Shown: positions 25,680-34,173, numbered from the stretch's first letter. The stretch is 64,000 bases of DNA from Paraburkholderia tropica (GCF_900109265.1 NZ_FNZM01000005.1:1-64000); one strand, 5' to 3'. Program-made: numbers and translations. Notes: generated by a model not told the origin, from the letters alone.

Positions 25680-26540
25680 ATGACCACCGCCGTCACCGCC
25701 ACCTTCCGCTTTTACGAGGAGCTGAACGACTTCCTCGCGAAACCGCTGCGCCGGCGCGACTTCCGCTGCGCGTGCGCGCGCGACGCCACGGCCAAGCACA
25801 TGATCGAAGCGCTAGGCGTGCCGCATACGGAAGTCGAACTGATCCTCGTGAACGGCGAATCGGTGGGTTTCGAGCATCCGCTCGCGGACGGCGACCGCGT
25901 GGCCGTCTATCCGAAATTCGAGGCGCTCGACATCCGGCCGCTGCTGCGGGTGCGCGCGGAACCGCTGCGCGAGCCGCGCTTCATCGCCGATGCGCATCTG
26001 GGCGGCCTCGCGCAACTGCTGCGGCTCGCGGGCTTCGACACGCTCTACGACAACCATTTCGCCGACAACGCCATCGAACAACTGGCCGGCGCCGAGCATC
26101 GCATCGTCCTCACGCGCGACCGCGAACTGCTCAAGCGGCGCGGCATCACGCACGGCTGCTACGTGCGCGCGCTCAAGCCGCGTGCGCAACTCGACGAGAT
26201 CGTCGAGCGCCTCGATCTGGCCGCGAGCGCGCGGCCGTTTCGCCTGTGCCTGATGTGCAACGCGCCGCTGCGGCGCATCGCGCGCGACGAAGTGAGCGCG
26301 CGCGTGCCGCCGGGCGTGTTCGAGCGCCACACGCGTTTCGTGACCTGCGACGTCTGCGAGCGCGTATTCTGGGAAGGTTCGCACTGGCGCCGCATGCGCA
26401 CGCTGATCGACGATGTGACGGGCCGGCCGCCCGCGAAACCGCCCGCGAAACCGCCCGCGCCACCGCCCTCGCCCACGGACGCCGCCGCCACGCAAGCGCC
26501 GCTCACCAATGCCGACGGCGACATCGCCTCGCCTGGCTGA
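25680..26540 (+). CDS. Mut7-C RNase domain protein with ubiquitin-like N-terminus
   Basis: This is a 286-residue protein. Residues about 5-90 form a ubiquitin/ThiS-like domain (FRFYEELNDFL ... YPKFEALDIRPL). Residues about 97-235 are a Mut7-C PIN-like RNase domain, with FIADAHLGGLAQLLRLAGFDT, acidic DNHFADN and LTRDREL. A zinc ribbon with CLMC and CDVC follows. The tail is a Pro-rich PAKPPAKPP segment. The domain was named by similarity to a metazoan exonuclease; PIN-like acidic residues suggest metal-dependent RNA cleavage, but the bacterial role is unproven. Confidence 0.85.
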   Translation: MTTAVTATFRFYEELNDFLAKPLRRRDFRCACARDATAKHMIEALGVPHTEVELILVNGESVGFEHPLADGDRVAVYPKFEALDIRPLLRVRAEPLREPRFIADAHLGGLAQLLRLAGFDTLYDNHFADNAIEQLAGAEHRIVLTRDRELLKRRGITHGCYVRALKPRAQLDEIVERLDLAASARPFRLCLMCNAPLRRIARDEVSARVPPGVFERHTRFVTCDVCERVFWEGSHWRRMRTLIDDVTGRPPAKPPAKPPAPPPSPTDAAATQAPLTNADGDIASPG

Positions 26541-26626
26541 GTTGGCGCCCCGCCCGCTCGCCGCGATGGACGCGCGCCCGGGTTTGCGTACAATGCGCGC
26601 CACCGCCCAACTCCGGAGCCGCACAC

Positions 26627-26902
26627 ATGGCCATGAAGAAGTTCGACCTTGAGAAAAACAAGGCGCTGAAATTGATGCAAAGCACCCACAAGGCCAGCCC
26701 CGACCGCTTCGGCAAGGGCTCGTCCGACGCCCCGCTCGACCGTCGCGAGCAGCGCAAGCTCGATCAGGCTGCGGGCCTCGTGCCGTTCGCCTGCAAGCTG
26801 AACGCCGATCTCGTCGCGAAGCTCAAAACGCGCGCCGAGACGCATCCCGAAGGCATGACCGGTCTGCTGACCGAACTGCTCGAAGCCGCGCTCGCGAAGT
26901 AA
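26627..26902 (+). CDS. small conserved protein (91 residues), ribbon-helix-helix-like C-terminus
   Basis: The N-terminal half is charged and basic (KKFDLEKNKALKLMQ). The C-terminal half, VPFACKLNADLVAKLKTRAETHPEGMTGLLTELLEAAL, has the spacing of a ribbon-helix-helix DNA-binding fold. The ATG follows CCGGAG. An ATG six bases further in is also possible. It may be a small DNA-binding protein; no partner toxin gene lies beside it. A strong terminator follows. Confidence 0.7.
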   Translation: MAMKKFDLEKNKALKLMQSTHKASPDRFGKGSSDAPLDRREQRKLDQAAGLVPFACKLNADLVAKLKTRAETHPEGMTGLLTELLEAALAK

Positions 26903-26927
26903 GCACCGCCAGGCGCAAAAAAGGGAC

Positions 26928-26958
26928 AAAAAAGCCAGAGCATTGCTCTGGCTTTTTT
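26928..26958. terminator. bidirectional intrinsic terminator
   Basis: AAAAAAGCCAGAGC pairs with GCTCTGGCTTTTTT around a three-base loop. It serves the 91-residue protein gene and probably the convergent small secreted protein gene. Confidence 0.92.
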
Positions 26959-27002
26959 CTTTGCAGCAAGGACTGCGTCACGCGGACGAGCCGCGCAGCC
27001 GC

Positions 27003-27224
27003 TTAGTTCTGCGTGCCCTTGTCGCTCGTGCCGGCAGCCGAAGCCGCTTCCTCGACCTTGGCGCGCTTGCCGTGGTGCTTGAGCTTCTTGTGCTGCTTCT
27101 TGGCCTTGGCCGGTGCGCTGGCTGCCGGAGCGGCCGCGGCGGGCGCCGAAGCTTCCTGGGCGATTGCCTGAACCGAAATCAGTGCGACGGATGCTGCGAT
27201 AAGCGAGGCGAGAATCTTTTTCAT
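27003..27224 (-). CDS. small Ala/Lys-rich exported protein
   Basis: The product has 73 residues: a classic signal peptide MKKILASLIAASVALISVQAIAQ (first cut expected after AIA or AQ), then low-complexity Ala/Pro and Lys/His segments (PAAAAPAASAPAKAKK, HKKLKHHGKRAK). The start is supported by a GGGGAA site and by the signal peptide; the very long open frame in which it lies is an artefact of GC-rich sequence. Short cationic periplasmic proteins of this kind are common in this family and have no known function. Confidence 0.72.
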   Translation of the reverse strand: MKKILASLIAASVALISVQAIAQEASAPAAAAPAASAPAKAKKQHKKLKHHGKRAKVEEAASAAGTSDKGTQN

Positions 27225-27497
27225 CTGATGTTCCCCAAACCTGACAAATATGACCGGCACGTTGTAAATGGGTACGGCATGAAGGCGATTCGCTCCGCTG
27301 GCCGATCTGGGCGGGCGTTTCGCGCGAAGCAGTATTACGCAGCGTAGGCGGTTTGTCATCCGCAAACGGGGCGGTGTATTTTCGGGGAGACAACTCGCTT
27401 TCAATTCGGATACGATCGGGATTTCGCACGTCCGTTTCATTGTGCTTTCCCGGGTTTTCCTGGCCGCGCCTGCCTGCGCGCGTGCTGTCGCCTGGGC

Positions 27498-28586
27498 ATG
27501 CCTCGCCGTGCCTCGCATCGCCCGAACCGAGATTTCCGCTTGAACTCCGCCTCCCGCCAACACCTGCGCGCCAATCTGCTGATGCTGGCCGCCGCCATGA
27601 TCTGGGGCTCCGCCTTCGTCGCCCAGCGACTGAGCCTCGACGCCATCGGTCCGTTTCTTTTCACCGGCATCCGCTTTTTGCTCGGTGCGCTGGTCGTCTC
27701 GGTGTTTGTGTTCGCGCTGCGGCGCGGGCGGCGTTCCGGCAGCGATCACAACGATCAGCGCGACGATGCCAGCGCCGCGGCTTTCATCGCTCGACGCCCG
27801 CTCTTCGACGCCGCCTTGCTGCGCGACGGCGCGATCCTCGGCCTCGTGCTCGCCGTGGCGATCTCCCTGCAGCAGATCGGCCTGCGCTACACGAAGATCG
27901 CCAACGCGGGTTTCATCAGCTCGCTTTACGTCGTGATCGTGCCGATGCTCGGCGTCCTGCTGCGCCATCACACCGGTCCGGGCACGTGGATCGGTGCGGC
28001 GCTCGCCGCCGTCGGGCTCTATCTGCTCAGCATCAACGAGCATTTCTCGATCATGTATGGCGACTGGTATCAGCTCGGCTGCGCGCTCGTGATCAGCATT
28101 CAGGTGATGCTCGTGAGCCATTACGCGCCGCGTCACGATCCGCTCGCGCTCTCGATTGCCCAGTTCGTGGCGTGCGGGCTCGTGTGCCTCGCGATCGGTC
28201 TCGCCGTCGAACCGCTGCGCCTCGCCGATCTCCTGCGCGCCGCGCCCGCGATTCTGTATGGCGGCGCGCTGTCCGTGGGCGTGGGCTACACCATCCAGGT
28301 GGTCGCGCAACGCGACGCCACGCCCGCGCACGCAGCCGTGATCTTCAGCATGGAAGGCGTGTTCGCCGCGCTCGCCGGCTGGGCCGCGCTCGGAGAAACG
28401 CTCAGCACGCGCGCGCTCATGGGCTGCGCGCTGATGCTCGCCGGTCTGCTCGCCTGCCAGTTATTACCTGCTGCGCGTAAAAACACTTTATCGGCTTCGG
28501 CAATAAAAGACGCGAATAGGCCAGTCGATAATCCCATCGATATTCCCGCTCATACACGGGAAACGCGCCACGCAGAATCGGCCTGA
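27498..28586 (+). CDS. EamA/DMT-family transporter
   Basis: The 362-residue inner-membrane protein has two EamA repeats of five membrane helices each (LMLAAAMIWGSAFVAQRLSL first; second repeat from CALVISIQVMLV). Drug/metabolite carriers of this family move amino acids, nucleosides or other metabolites; the substrate is unknown. A soluble insert (SGSDHNDQRDDASAAAF, about residues 80-100) lies after helix 2. The first 20 residues are basic and not family-like, so the start may be a TTG near 27540. The last 100 bp are unusually AT-rich for this region. Confidence 0.82.
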   Translation: MPRRASHRPNRDFRLNSASRQHLRANLLMLAAAMIWGSAFVAQRLSLDAIGPFLFTGIRFLLGALVVSVFVFALRRGRRSGSDHNDQRDDASAAAFIARRPLFDAALLRDGAILGLVLAVAISLQQIGLRYTKIANAGFISSLYVVIVPMLGVLLRHHTGPGTWIGAALAAVGLYLLSINEHFSIMYGDWYQLGCALVISIQVMLVSHYAPRHDPLALSIAQFVACGLVCLAIGLAVEPLRLADLLRAAPAILYGGALSVGVGYTIQVVAQRDATPAHAAVIFSMEGVFAALAGWAALGETLSTRALMGCALMLAGLLACQLLPAARKNTLSASAIKDANRPVDNPIDIPAHTRETRHAESA

Positions 28587-28709
28587 ATACGCGGCACGCA
28601 TTACGCCGCGTTAGCGTCACGCTTTCAAGCGCCTTGCCCGCTTGCCAGCGTATTTTAGTAACAACTCGTAAAATTATTTAAGCGTAATTTTAACTACGGG
28701 TTGATTGCA

Positions 28710-29612
28710 ATGCGTTGGGCTGTTCTCTTTCTGTTTCTGCTGTGCGCCATCTATACGCACTGGCGCGGCAAGGCGCGCCACGGCAGTTTCTTTCGCCAGC
28801 TCGGCGACCATTCCACGTTCATGGCGCCGCTCAATGGTTTCGCGTACTTTTTCTCGAAAGTGCCGAATACGCCTTATATCGAGCCGACGCATTTTCCCGA
28901 ACTTGCGTTGCTCAAATCGGAATGGCGGACGTTTCGCGCCGAAGCGCTCGCGCTTCAGGAAGCAAGCCGCATTTCCGCTTCGGACAAATACAACGACATT
29001 GGCTTTAATTCGTTTTTCCGCACCGGCTGGAAACGCTTTTATCTGAAGTGGTATGACCGGCCGCATCCGTCGGCGGCGCAATTATGTCCGCGCACGATCG
29101 AGATCCTGCAGCGGATTCCGTCCGTGAAGGCCGCGATGTTCGCGATGCTGCCCGCCAATGGCTCGCTCAATCCGCATCGCGATCCGTTTGCCGGGTCGCT
29201 GCGTTATCACCTCGGTCTGATCACGCCGAACGACGACCGTTGCGCGATCGTCGTCGACGGCATGCCTTATTCCTGGCGCGACGGCCAGGACGTGGTGTTC
29301 GACGAGACCTATCTGCATCACGCGCACAACACGACGCAGCACGACCGCATCATTCTGTTCTGCGATATCGAGCGGCCGATGAAGTATCGCTGGGCGCAAT
29401 CGTTGATGAGCACCGTGGGCGGCGTTCTGATGCGCGCCGCCGCTTCGCCGAATGAAACCGGCGATCGCACCGGCGGACTCAATCGCGCATTCCGCTACGT
29501 GTATTCGGTGCGGCTTGCGGGCAAGCGTCTCAAGGCATGGAATCGCACCGTGTATTACGTGGTGAAGTGGGCGCTCTTTGGCGGCATCGCGCTGGCGATT
29601 TTCTGGCACTGA
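28710..29612 (+). CDS. lpxO: lipid A hydroxylase, aspartyl/asparaginyl beta-hydroxylase family
   Basis: The 300-residue, membrane-anchored Fe(II)/2-oxoglutarate dioxygenase has a start helix MRWAVLFLFLLCAIY and a last helix ALFGGIALAIFW. Catalytic iron ligands are in SLNPHRDPFAGSLRYHLGL (HxD) and in ETYLHHAHN. LpxO adds a 2-hydroxyl group to a lipid A acyl chain, changing outer-membrane properties. Codons here and in the upstream region are richer in A/T than the neighbours. The ATG is six codons away from the preceding stop region; an upstream TTG is also possible. Confidence 0.87.
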   Translation: MRWAVLFLFLLCAIYTHWRGKARHGSFFRQLGDHSTFMAPLNGFAYFFSKVPNTPYIEPTHFPELALLKSEWRTFRAEALALQEASRISASDKYNDIGFNSFFRTGWKRFYLKWYDRPHPSAAQLCPRTIEILQRIPSVKAAMFAMLPANGSLNPHRDPFAGSLRYHLGLITPNDDRCAIVVDGMPYSWRDGQDVVFDETYLHHAHNTTQHDRIILFCDIERPMKYRWAQSLMSTVGGVLMRAAASPNETGDRTGGLNRAFRYVYSVRLAGKRLKAWNRTVYYVVKWALFGGIALAIFWH

Positions 29613-29633
29613 ACGCACGCGCTCGAACACATG

Positions 29634-29660
29634 GCGCTGCCTGCGGGCAGCGCTTTTTTT
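29634..29660 (+). terminator. intrinsic terminator of lpxO
   Basis: GCGCTGCC pairs with GGCAGCGC around a TGCG loop and is followed by seven T residues. Confidence 0.88.
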
Positions 29661-29914
29661 ATCCACGCGATTCACGCGGGGTTTCACAAGCTATCCACAA
29701 CGCGTTCACGCTGGCGCAGAGTTATCCACGCCAGGCTCTGGACAAACTGGGGACGACCTGGCGAATCGTCTGTGGATCGATTCTTGATAACTTCGCTTGA
29801 GCGATCCAGGCTGAAAAAGTTATCCGCACGGTTCGGCAGGCATCCATCGATTGTCCGCATAGCTGTCCGTCTTGCATCGGATTGAACGCAAAAAGAAATA
29901 CCGCGTTATCCACA
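29659..29914. repeat. cluster of DnaA-box-like 9-mers
   Basis: Against TTATCCACA: exact at 29906-29914; one mismatch at 29659-29667 (TTATCCACG), 29691-29699 (CTATCCACA), 29722-29730 (TTATCCACG) and 29820-29828 (TTATCCGCA). A reverse-strand partial copy lies at 29771-29779. Five good plus-strand matches in 256 bp are far above expectation for this base composition. An AT-rich segment follows immediately. Gene context does not match a chromosomal oriC, so DnaA titration or another DnaA-binding function is more likely. Confidence 0.5.
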
Positions 29915-30023
29915 GGAAATGCCAGGGCTTGTTAACTGTTACTACGTATACATATATTTATTGATATCCCTAAGAGGATAAAGCGCCGCCAGGCTGCGAA
30001 TCGCGCGACGCACGCTTGCCGCT

Positions 30024-30551
30024 TCAACGCGCAAGGTTCAACGAATCGACAAAACGCGGGAGCCCGAGCAACGCGCGTCGCGCAATCGAGCGCTTGACCT
30101 CCGCACCGCGTCCCGCGAACAACACCGTCTCGCTCGCGCTCGACACACCGTCGCGATGCCTGCACGCCCACGCCAAACCGTGCGCCGCCGCCGCGCGCCC
30201 GTCCTGATCCGCGCTGAGCCAGCCCACGCTCGCGAACGCGACGCTCGCAACGCCCTCCACACCGCCCGCCCGCGCACCGAGCAGCGCTTCGGCCAACGCA
30301 CGCGCGAGCGCCGCGTTCTGCGCCGTATCGCCCGGTTGCGCTTCTGCCTGGCTTGCCGAGACCGCTGCGATGCCCGGCAACCGCACCAGCGCGGCACGCG
30401 TGTGCGCGACGAGCGTGACGTCGAGACACGTCTCGGCGTCGGGCTGATCGGCGAGCATCGTCGCGATATGGCCGGCCGTGCAGGTTTCGAGACTCGCGAG
30501 CACGAGTCCGCGCGACTTCAGATAGCCGACGATCTGCTTCGAAATGTTCAT
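30024..30551 (-). CDS. CinA-family protein (nicotinamide-nucleotide amidohydrolase domain)
   Basis: The 175-residue stand-alone C-terminal CinA (PncC-type) domain deamidates nicotinamide mononucleotide to nicotinate mononucleotide in NAD recycling. SLETCTAGHIATML near residue 20 matches the ESCTGG active-site region with small changes, and the end helices match the fold. The usual VISYS-type segment is diverged (VTLVAHTRAALV), so enzymatic activity is not certain. The start is the ATG at MNISKQ. It lies downstream of a sirtuin gene on the same strand, separated by a terminator. A sirtuin releases nicotinamide, which makes the pairing suggestive. Confidence 0.78.
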   Translation of the reverse strand: MNISKQIVGYLKSRGLVLASLETCTAGHIATMLADQPDAETCLDVTLVAHTRAALVRLPGIAAVSASQAEAQPGDTAQNAALARALAEALLGARAGGVEGVASVAFASVGWLSADQDGRAAAAHGLAWACRHRDGVSSASETVLFAGRGAEVKRSIARRALLGLPRFVDSLNLAR

Positions 30552-30566
30552 GATCCGATTCCGCAA

Positions 30567-30600
30567 TAAAAAAGGCGTGCGGCCAGAAAGCCCGCACGCC
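30567..30600 (-). terminator. intrinsic terminator of the sirtuin gene
   Basis: The stem GGCGTGCGG (30574-30582) pairs with CCGCACGCC (30592-30600). On the minus strand it runs into a six-base T-run. It separates the sirtuin transcript from the cinA-type gene. Confidence 0.85.
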
Positions 30601-30635
30601 CGATGGCGTATGACACGCGACGCAACGTGCGTGCG

Positions 30636-31379
30636 TCAGCCGCCGTTCATCATGCGCGCGATGGTGTCGTGGAGATTGCGCAGGCCCACGGTCGCAGGCT
30701 CGCTTTCGACGACGCCGAAAAACTCCGTGCGCCGCGGCGAAGGATCGACGAGAAAATTGCGTGCGTGCTGACCGTAGCGCGCAGGCGGCAGCAGACGCTC
30801 GGGCGGAATCACCTCGAACGCGGTGCCGATGGCGATGAACAGATCGTCGTCGTTCATCGACTGCTGGATGAGCCACAGCGTTTCGTACTCGGGCGCGGCT
30901 TCGTTGAAGAACACCACGCCGGGCTTCACGCCTTCGACTTCGCCGCACGACGGGCACGCCGCGCCCGCGTCGAGGCTCGCGCCGCGCGCCGGGAAGCGAT
31001 AGTCGCAGTCGGTGCAGAGCAGCGAGATCATGTCGCCGTGCAGATGCGTGACGTGGCGCGCGCCCGCCTGCTCGAGCAGCCCGTCGATGTTCTGCGTGAC
31101 GAGATGGACGCGCTCGGTGCCCCACGTCTGCTGCCACTGCGCGAGCAGCGTGTGCGCCTCGTTGGGACGCGCGTCCGCGCATTCGGCGATGCGCTGGTTG
31201 TAGAAGCGGAACACCGCCGCGCGATTGCGCCGCCACGTGAGGTAGTTGCAGACTTCGTCGATGCTGTGGCGCGTCCAGATGCCGTCGCCGGTGCGGAAGG
31301 TGGAGATGCCGCTTTCCGCCGACAGTCCCGCGCCGGAAAACACGAACAGGCGCGGCAGGGATGATTGCAATTCGGGCAC
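30636..31379 (-). CDS. NAD-dependent protein deacylase (SIR2 family)
   Basis: The 247-residue sirtuin has the NAD-binding FSGAGLSAESGISTFR, TQNIDGLLEQAG and the catalytic His in HLHGDM. Zn ligands are CTDC and CPSC, and IGTAFEVIPPE replaces the usual GTSLxVxP. It removes acyl groups from lysines and gives nicotinamide and O-acyl-ADP-ribose. A GTG start is chosen because a strong AAGGAGG site lies five bases before it; the longer ATG frame has no such site. It ends in its own terminator. Confidence 0.9.
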   Translation of the reverse strand: MPELQSSLPRLFVFSGAGLSAESGISTFRTGDGIWTRHSIDEVCNYLTWRRNRAAVFRFYNQRIAECADARPNEAHTLLAQWQQTWGTERVHLVTQNIDGLLEQAGARHVTHLHGDMISLLCTDCDYRFPARGASLDAGAACPSCGEVEGVKPGVVFFNEAAPEYETLWLIQQSMNDDDLFIAIGTAFEVIPPERLLPPARYGQHARNFLVDPSPRRTEFFGVVESEPATVGLRNLHDTIARMMNGG

Positions 31380-31541
31380 GTACGCCTCCTTGACTCGATG
31401 GCCGCCATTATGGCGCACGCTTTACAGACAGTTACAGCAGAGACCGCCGCGTTTCACCCTTGAATGATTTCACTTTCTAGTATCGCGCCATCACGGACGC
31501 ATTGCGCGTCCGATTCCTACTAGACGATGGACAAATACACC

Positions 31542-31835
31542 ATGAAACGCGCACTGATTCTGACCGCATTGGGGTTGAGCCTCGCCGCCGCATCGGGCGC
31601 GGCGGCGGCGCATACCGATTTCAACGTGATGCTGGGCGTGCCGGTCGCGCCGGTCTACGTCGCGCCGCCGCCTCCGCCGCCGGTGGTCTACCAGGAAGCG
31701 CCCGTTGCGTACGCGGCGCCCGCGTATGGCTATGGTTATCGCGACGACGGTTGGGATCGCGACGACGATCGCCGCTGGCACGATCACGGCCGTCATCGCG
31801 GCTGGGACAAGCACCACCGCGACGACGACGAGTAA
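31542..31835 (+). CDS. small exported PXPV-like protein
   Basis: The product has 97 residues with a signal peptide (MKRALILTALGLSLAAASGAAAA). A Pro/Val/Tyr stretch VAPVYVAPPPPPPVVYQEAP follows, then a C-terminal tail rich in Asp, Arg, His and Trp (RDDDRRWHDHGRHRGWDKHH). This resembles the short PXPV-repeat proteins of Burkholderiaceae with no assigned function; the His/Asp tail might bind metal. An ATG 15 bases upstream is possible, but the signal peptide fits the later ATG. Confidence 0.75.
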   Translation: MKRALILTALGLSLAAASGAAAAHTDFNVMLGVPVAPVYVAPPPPPPVVYQEAPVAYAAPAYGYGYRDDGWDRDDDRRWHDHGRHRGWDKHHRDDDE

Positions 31836-31868
31836 TGCGCGATTGACAGGCGATGGCTACGCCGCGGC

Positions 31869-32498
31869 TTATTGCGCGGCGCTTTGTGACGCCGCCCGGA
31901 GCGCGCCGGGCGACGAGAAATCGAGTTTCGGCGCGCTGGAAATCGCGGCCTCGTTCGCCACGCCGAAGTTCGGCCGCGGTTGATAGCCGAGCGTGCGCGC
32001 CACGATCACGCCGGGAAACTGGCGAATCTGCACGTTGTACTGCTGCACCGCGTGGATATAGCGTCCGCGCGCCACGGTAATGCGGTTCTCCGTGCCTTCC
32101 AGCTGCACCTGCAGATCCTGGAACAGCTTGTCCGCCTTGAGTTGCGGATAGTTCTCCGACACGACCATCAAGCGGCTCAGCGCATTGGTCAGGTCGCCCT
32201 GACGCGCATCGAACGCCGCGAGCGCATTCGGGTCCTTCGCCATCTCCGGCGTCATTTGCACGCTGCCGACGCTCGCGCGCGCCTGCGCGACCTGCGTCAG
32301 CACAGCCTGTTCGTGTGCGGCGTAGCCCTTCACGGCGGCGGCGAGGTTCGGCACCAGATCGGCGCGGCGCTGATACTGGTTCAATACTTCCGACCAGGCC
32401 GCGTTGACGTCTTCGTCCGACGACTGGATCGCGTTATAGCCGCAGCCCGCGAGCGGTGCGAGGATCAGACAAGCCAGCAGAATGCGCAGCCACTTCAT
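31869..32498 (-). CDS. LemA family lipoprotein
   Basis: The 209-residue protein has a lipoprotein signal (LILAPLAGC, Cys about residue 19) and then the LemA helical domain with SEVLNQYQRRADLVPNLAAAVKGYAAHEQAVL and NRITVARGRYIHAVQQYN. LemA proteins occur with TPM-domain membrane proteins and are thought to act in envelope processes; no molecular function is settled. It follows the TPM gene on the same strand with 78 bp between, so the two probably form one operon. Confidence 0.9.
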   Translation of the reverse strand: MKWLRILLACLILAPLAGCGYNAIQSSDEDVNAAWSEVLNQYQRRADLVPNLAAAVKGYAAHEQAVLTQVAQARASVGSVQMTPEMAKDPNALAAFDARQGDLTNALSRLMVVSENYPQLKADKLFQDLQVQLEGTENRITVARGRYIHAVQQYNVQIRQFPGVIVARTLGYQPRPNFGVANEAAISSAPKLDFSSPGALRAASQSAAQ

Positions 32499-32576
32499 GA
32501 GTTCGATTCCTGTCGAGAGCCCGTTGCGGGCGAGTTGAGAAAAATTCGCTTGTGCGTGTGCGTGGGAGCGCGCGTT

Positions 32577-34025
32577 TCACCAGTTGCCCGATGCGCCGCC
32601 GCCGCCGCTCGAACCGCCGCCACCGCCCCAGCCGGAATCGTCGTCCGAGGAGCGGGAGCTTCTGCTGAACCACGAGCCCGACGATGACGACGACGAGTTC
32701 GACGACAGATCGATGCCCATGATCTTCGCGACGATCCAGCCGATCACGACGAACCCCGCCAGCACGACGAACGCCGCGATGCCGAGCGCGTCGGCAAAAC
32801 CGACACCGGTGGCGCACACGAAGCCCGTCACCAGCGCGTAGATGCCCCCACCGATCGCCGTCCATTTGCGCACGCCTGCCCAGCTGTACAGTGCCATACC
32901 GAGCGCACACGGCAGGAAGCCGACGAATGCGCCGCCGAGCAGCACCGTGACGAGATCGTCGGGGCCGGGCGGCAGCCAGACGATCAGCAGCAGTATCGTG
33001 GCGACCAGTCCGGTGACGAGCGGCCAGACTGGGAAGCCGAGGTCGAACTCGCGTCGCCGTCGGCGTGGTGGCCTGCCGTTGCCTGTCTCGTTAGCTATGT
33101 TGTTAGTTGCGTTTTTATCGGATTGATCGTTGCCCGCGCGCTCGGCTGCCGTTGCATCGGCTTCGGCCTTCGCCCGCGCTCGCCGGTTGGTGTCGATGCG
33201 ACTGCCGATCACGCCCAGCAGCAGATTCACGAAAGCCAGTCCGAGCCAGAGAAGCGGCCCGTCATAGCGGGTAGGCGGAGCGAGCATGGGCGGCGTGCGC
33301 ATCGATGCGGCGGAGGCGGAATCGGCGGTATTGGCGGTATTGGCGTCCGGACTCGCCGCGCTTTCATCCGCCGTCGCATCGGGCGTGGACGCGCCTGTCT
33401 GTTCGGGGTCCGTCAAGCGTTGCGTCAGCGAATCGACGGCCGCGCTGATGCCCGCTTCGATGTTGTTCTCGCGGAACGCCGGCACGATGCGTTCGCGAAT
33501 GATGCGCCCCGCGATCACGTCGGGGATCGTGCCTTCGAGCCCGTAGCCCACCTCGATGCGCACATGGTGATCGTGCAGCGCGGCCACGAGCAGGATGCCA
33601 TTGTCGGTCTTCTTCTGGCCGAGCTTCCATTGCTCGAAGATCTGCGTCGCGTACTGTTCGATGCTCACGTCGCCGGTGCTGGGCACGAGAAGCACGGCGA
33701 GCTGGTCGCCGGTCTGCTGTTCGAGCGCGGCGAGGCGGCGCGTCAGATCGGCTTTGCAAACGCTTGAGAGCGCGCCAGTGAGGTCGGTGACGCGTCCCTT
33801 GGGGTGCGGGAGCGAATCGGCGCTGAGGACCGTAGCGGCGAGCGGCGCCGTGTCGGCTTGCGTGCAGGCGTCAGCGTTTGCCTCGCTGTTCGCGACGACG
33901 CTTGCGGCGTCGCCGGATGCCGCACCGTTGTCGACGGCACTGCCCGCTCCATTGGCGCCATCGTTGACGCCCGCATGCGCCGCCACGCAGATCAGCAGCG
34001 CCGCCAGCCATCCCAGTCGAATCAT
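32577..34025 (-). CDS. TPM-domain (YgcG-type) membrane protein
   Basis: The 482-residue protein begins with a signal peptide (MIRLGWLAALLICVAAHA). An Ala/Asn/Asp-rich spacer and a TPM domain follow (about residues 80-205; RVTDLTGALSSVCKADLTRRLAALEQQTGDQ, DNGILLVAALHDHHVRIEVGYGLEG). Then come an acidic linker with ANTANTADSASAAS, several membrane helices and a Ser/Gly tail ending GGGGGSSGGGGASGNW. The Gly-rich end is typical of these proteins. The linker is coded by imperfect 9-bp repeats. It is upstream partner of the LemA gene. Confidence 0.88.
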   Translation of the reverse strand: MIRLGWLAALLICVAAHAGVNDGANGAGSAVDNGAASGDAASVVANSEANADACTQADTAPLAATVLSADSLPHPKGRVTDLTGALSSVCKADLTRRLAALEQQTGDQLAVLLVPSTGDVSIEQYATQIFEQWKLGQKKTDNGILLVAALHDHHVRIEVGYGLEGTIPDVIAGRIIRERIVPAFRENNIEAGISAAVDSLTQRLTDPEQTGASTPDATADESAASPDANTANTADSASAASMRTPPMLAPPTRYDGPLLWLGLAFVNLLLGVIGSRIDTNRRARAKAEADATAAERAGNDQSDKNATNNIANETGNGRPPRRRRREFDLGFPVWPLVTGLVATILLLIVWLPPGPDDLVTVLLGGAFVGFLPCALGMALYSWAGVRKWTAIGGGIYALVTGFVCATGVGFADALGIAAFVVLAGFVVIGWIVAKIMGIDLSSNSSSSSSGSWFSRSSRSSDDDSGWGGGGGSSGGGGASGNW

Positions 34026-34173
34026 TCCGCTTTGTCCTCGTCATCGCACGCTTCCCTATCTGTCAGAGGAAAGCGATTTGGCGCCAGTCTGCACCAAACC
34101 GGGCCCGCTGCAAACGATCTATGCCGATTGCATCAACGAGGCCTTTTCGCGCTGCACGAAGCGAAAAACCAAT

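Larger units (their letters stand above)
29613..30023. other. lpxO-cinA interval: terminator, DnaA-box-like cluster and AT-rich stretch
   Basis: The 411 bp have no coding frame that I can support. They contain the lpxO terminator, six TTATCCACA-like sites and a strikingly AT-rich segment (29931-29981) with GTATACATATATTTATT. Both flanking genes end here (convergent), so the interval needs no promoters. Confidence 0.75.

Noticed and set aside
29659..29981. Chromosomal replication origin
   Set aside because: DnaA-box-like sites and an AT-rich stretch are present, but dnaA, dnaN, rpmH, gidA and parAB or rep genes are absent. It is kept only as a DnaA-binding cluster.
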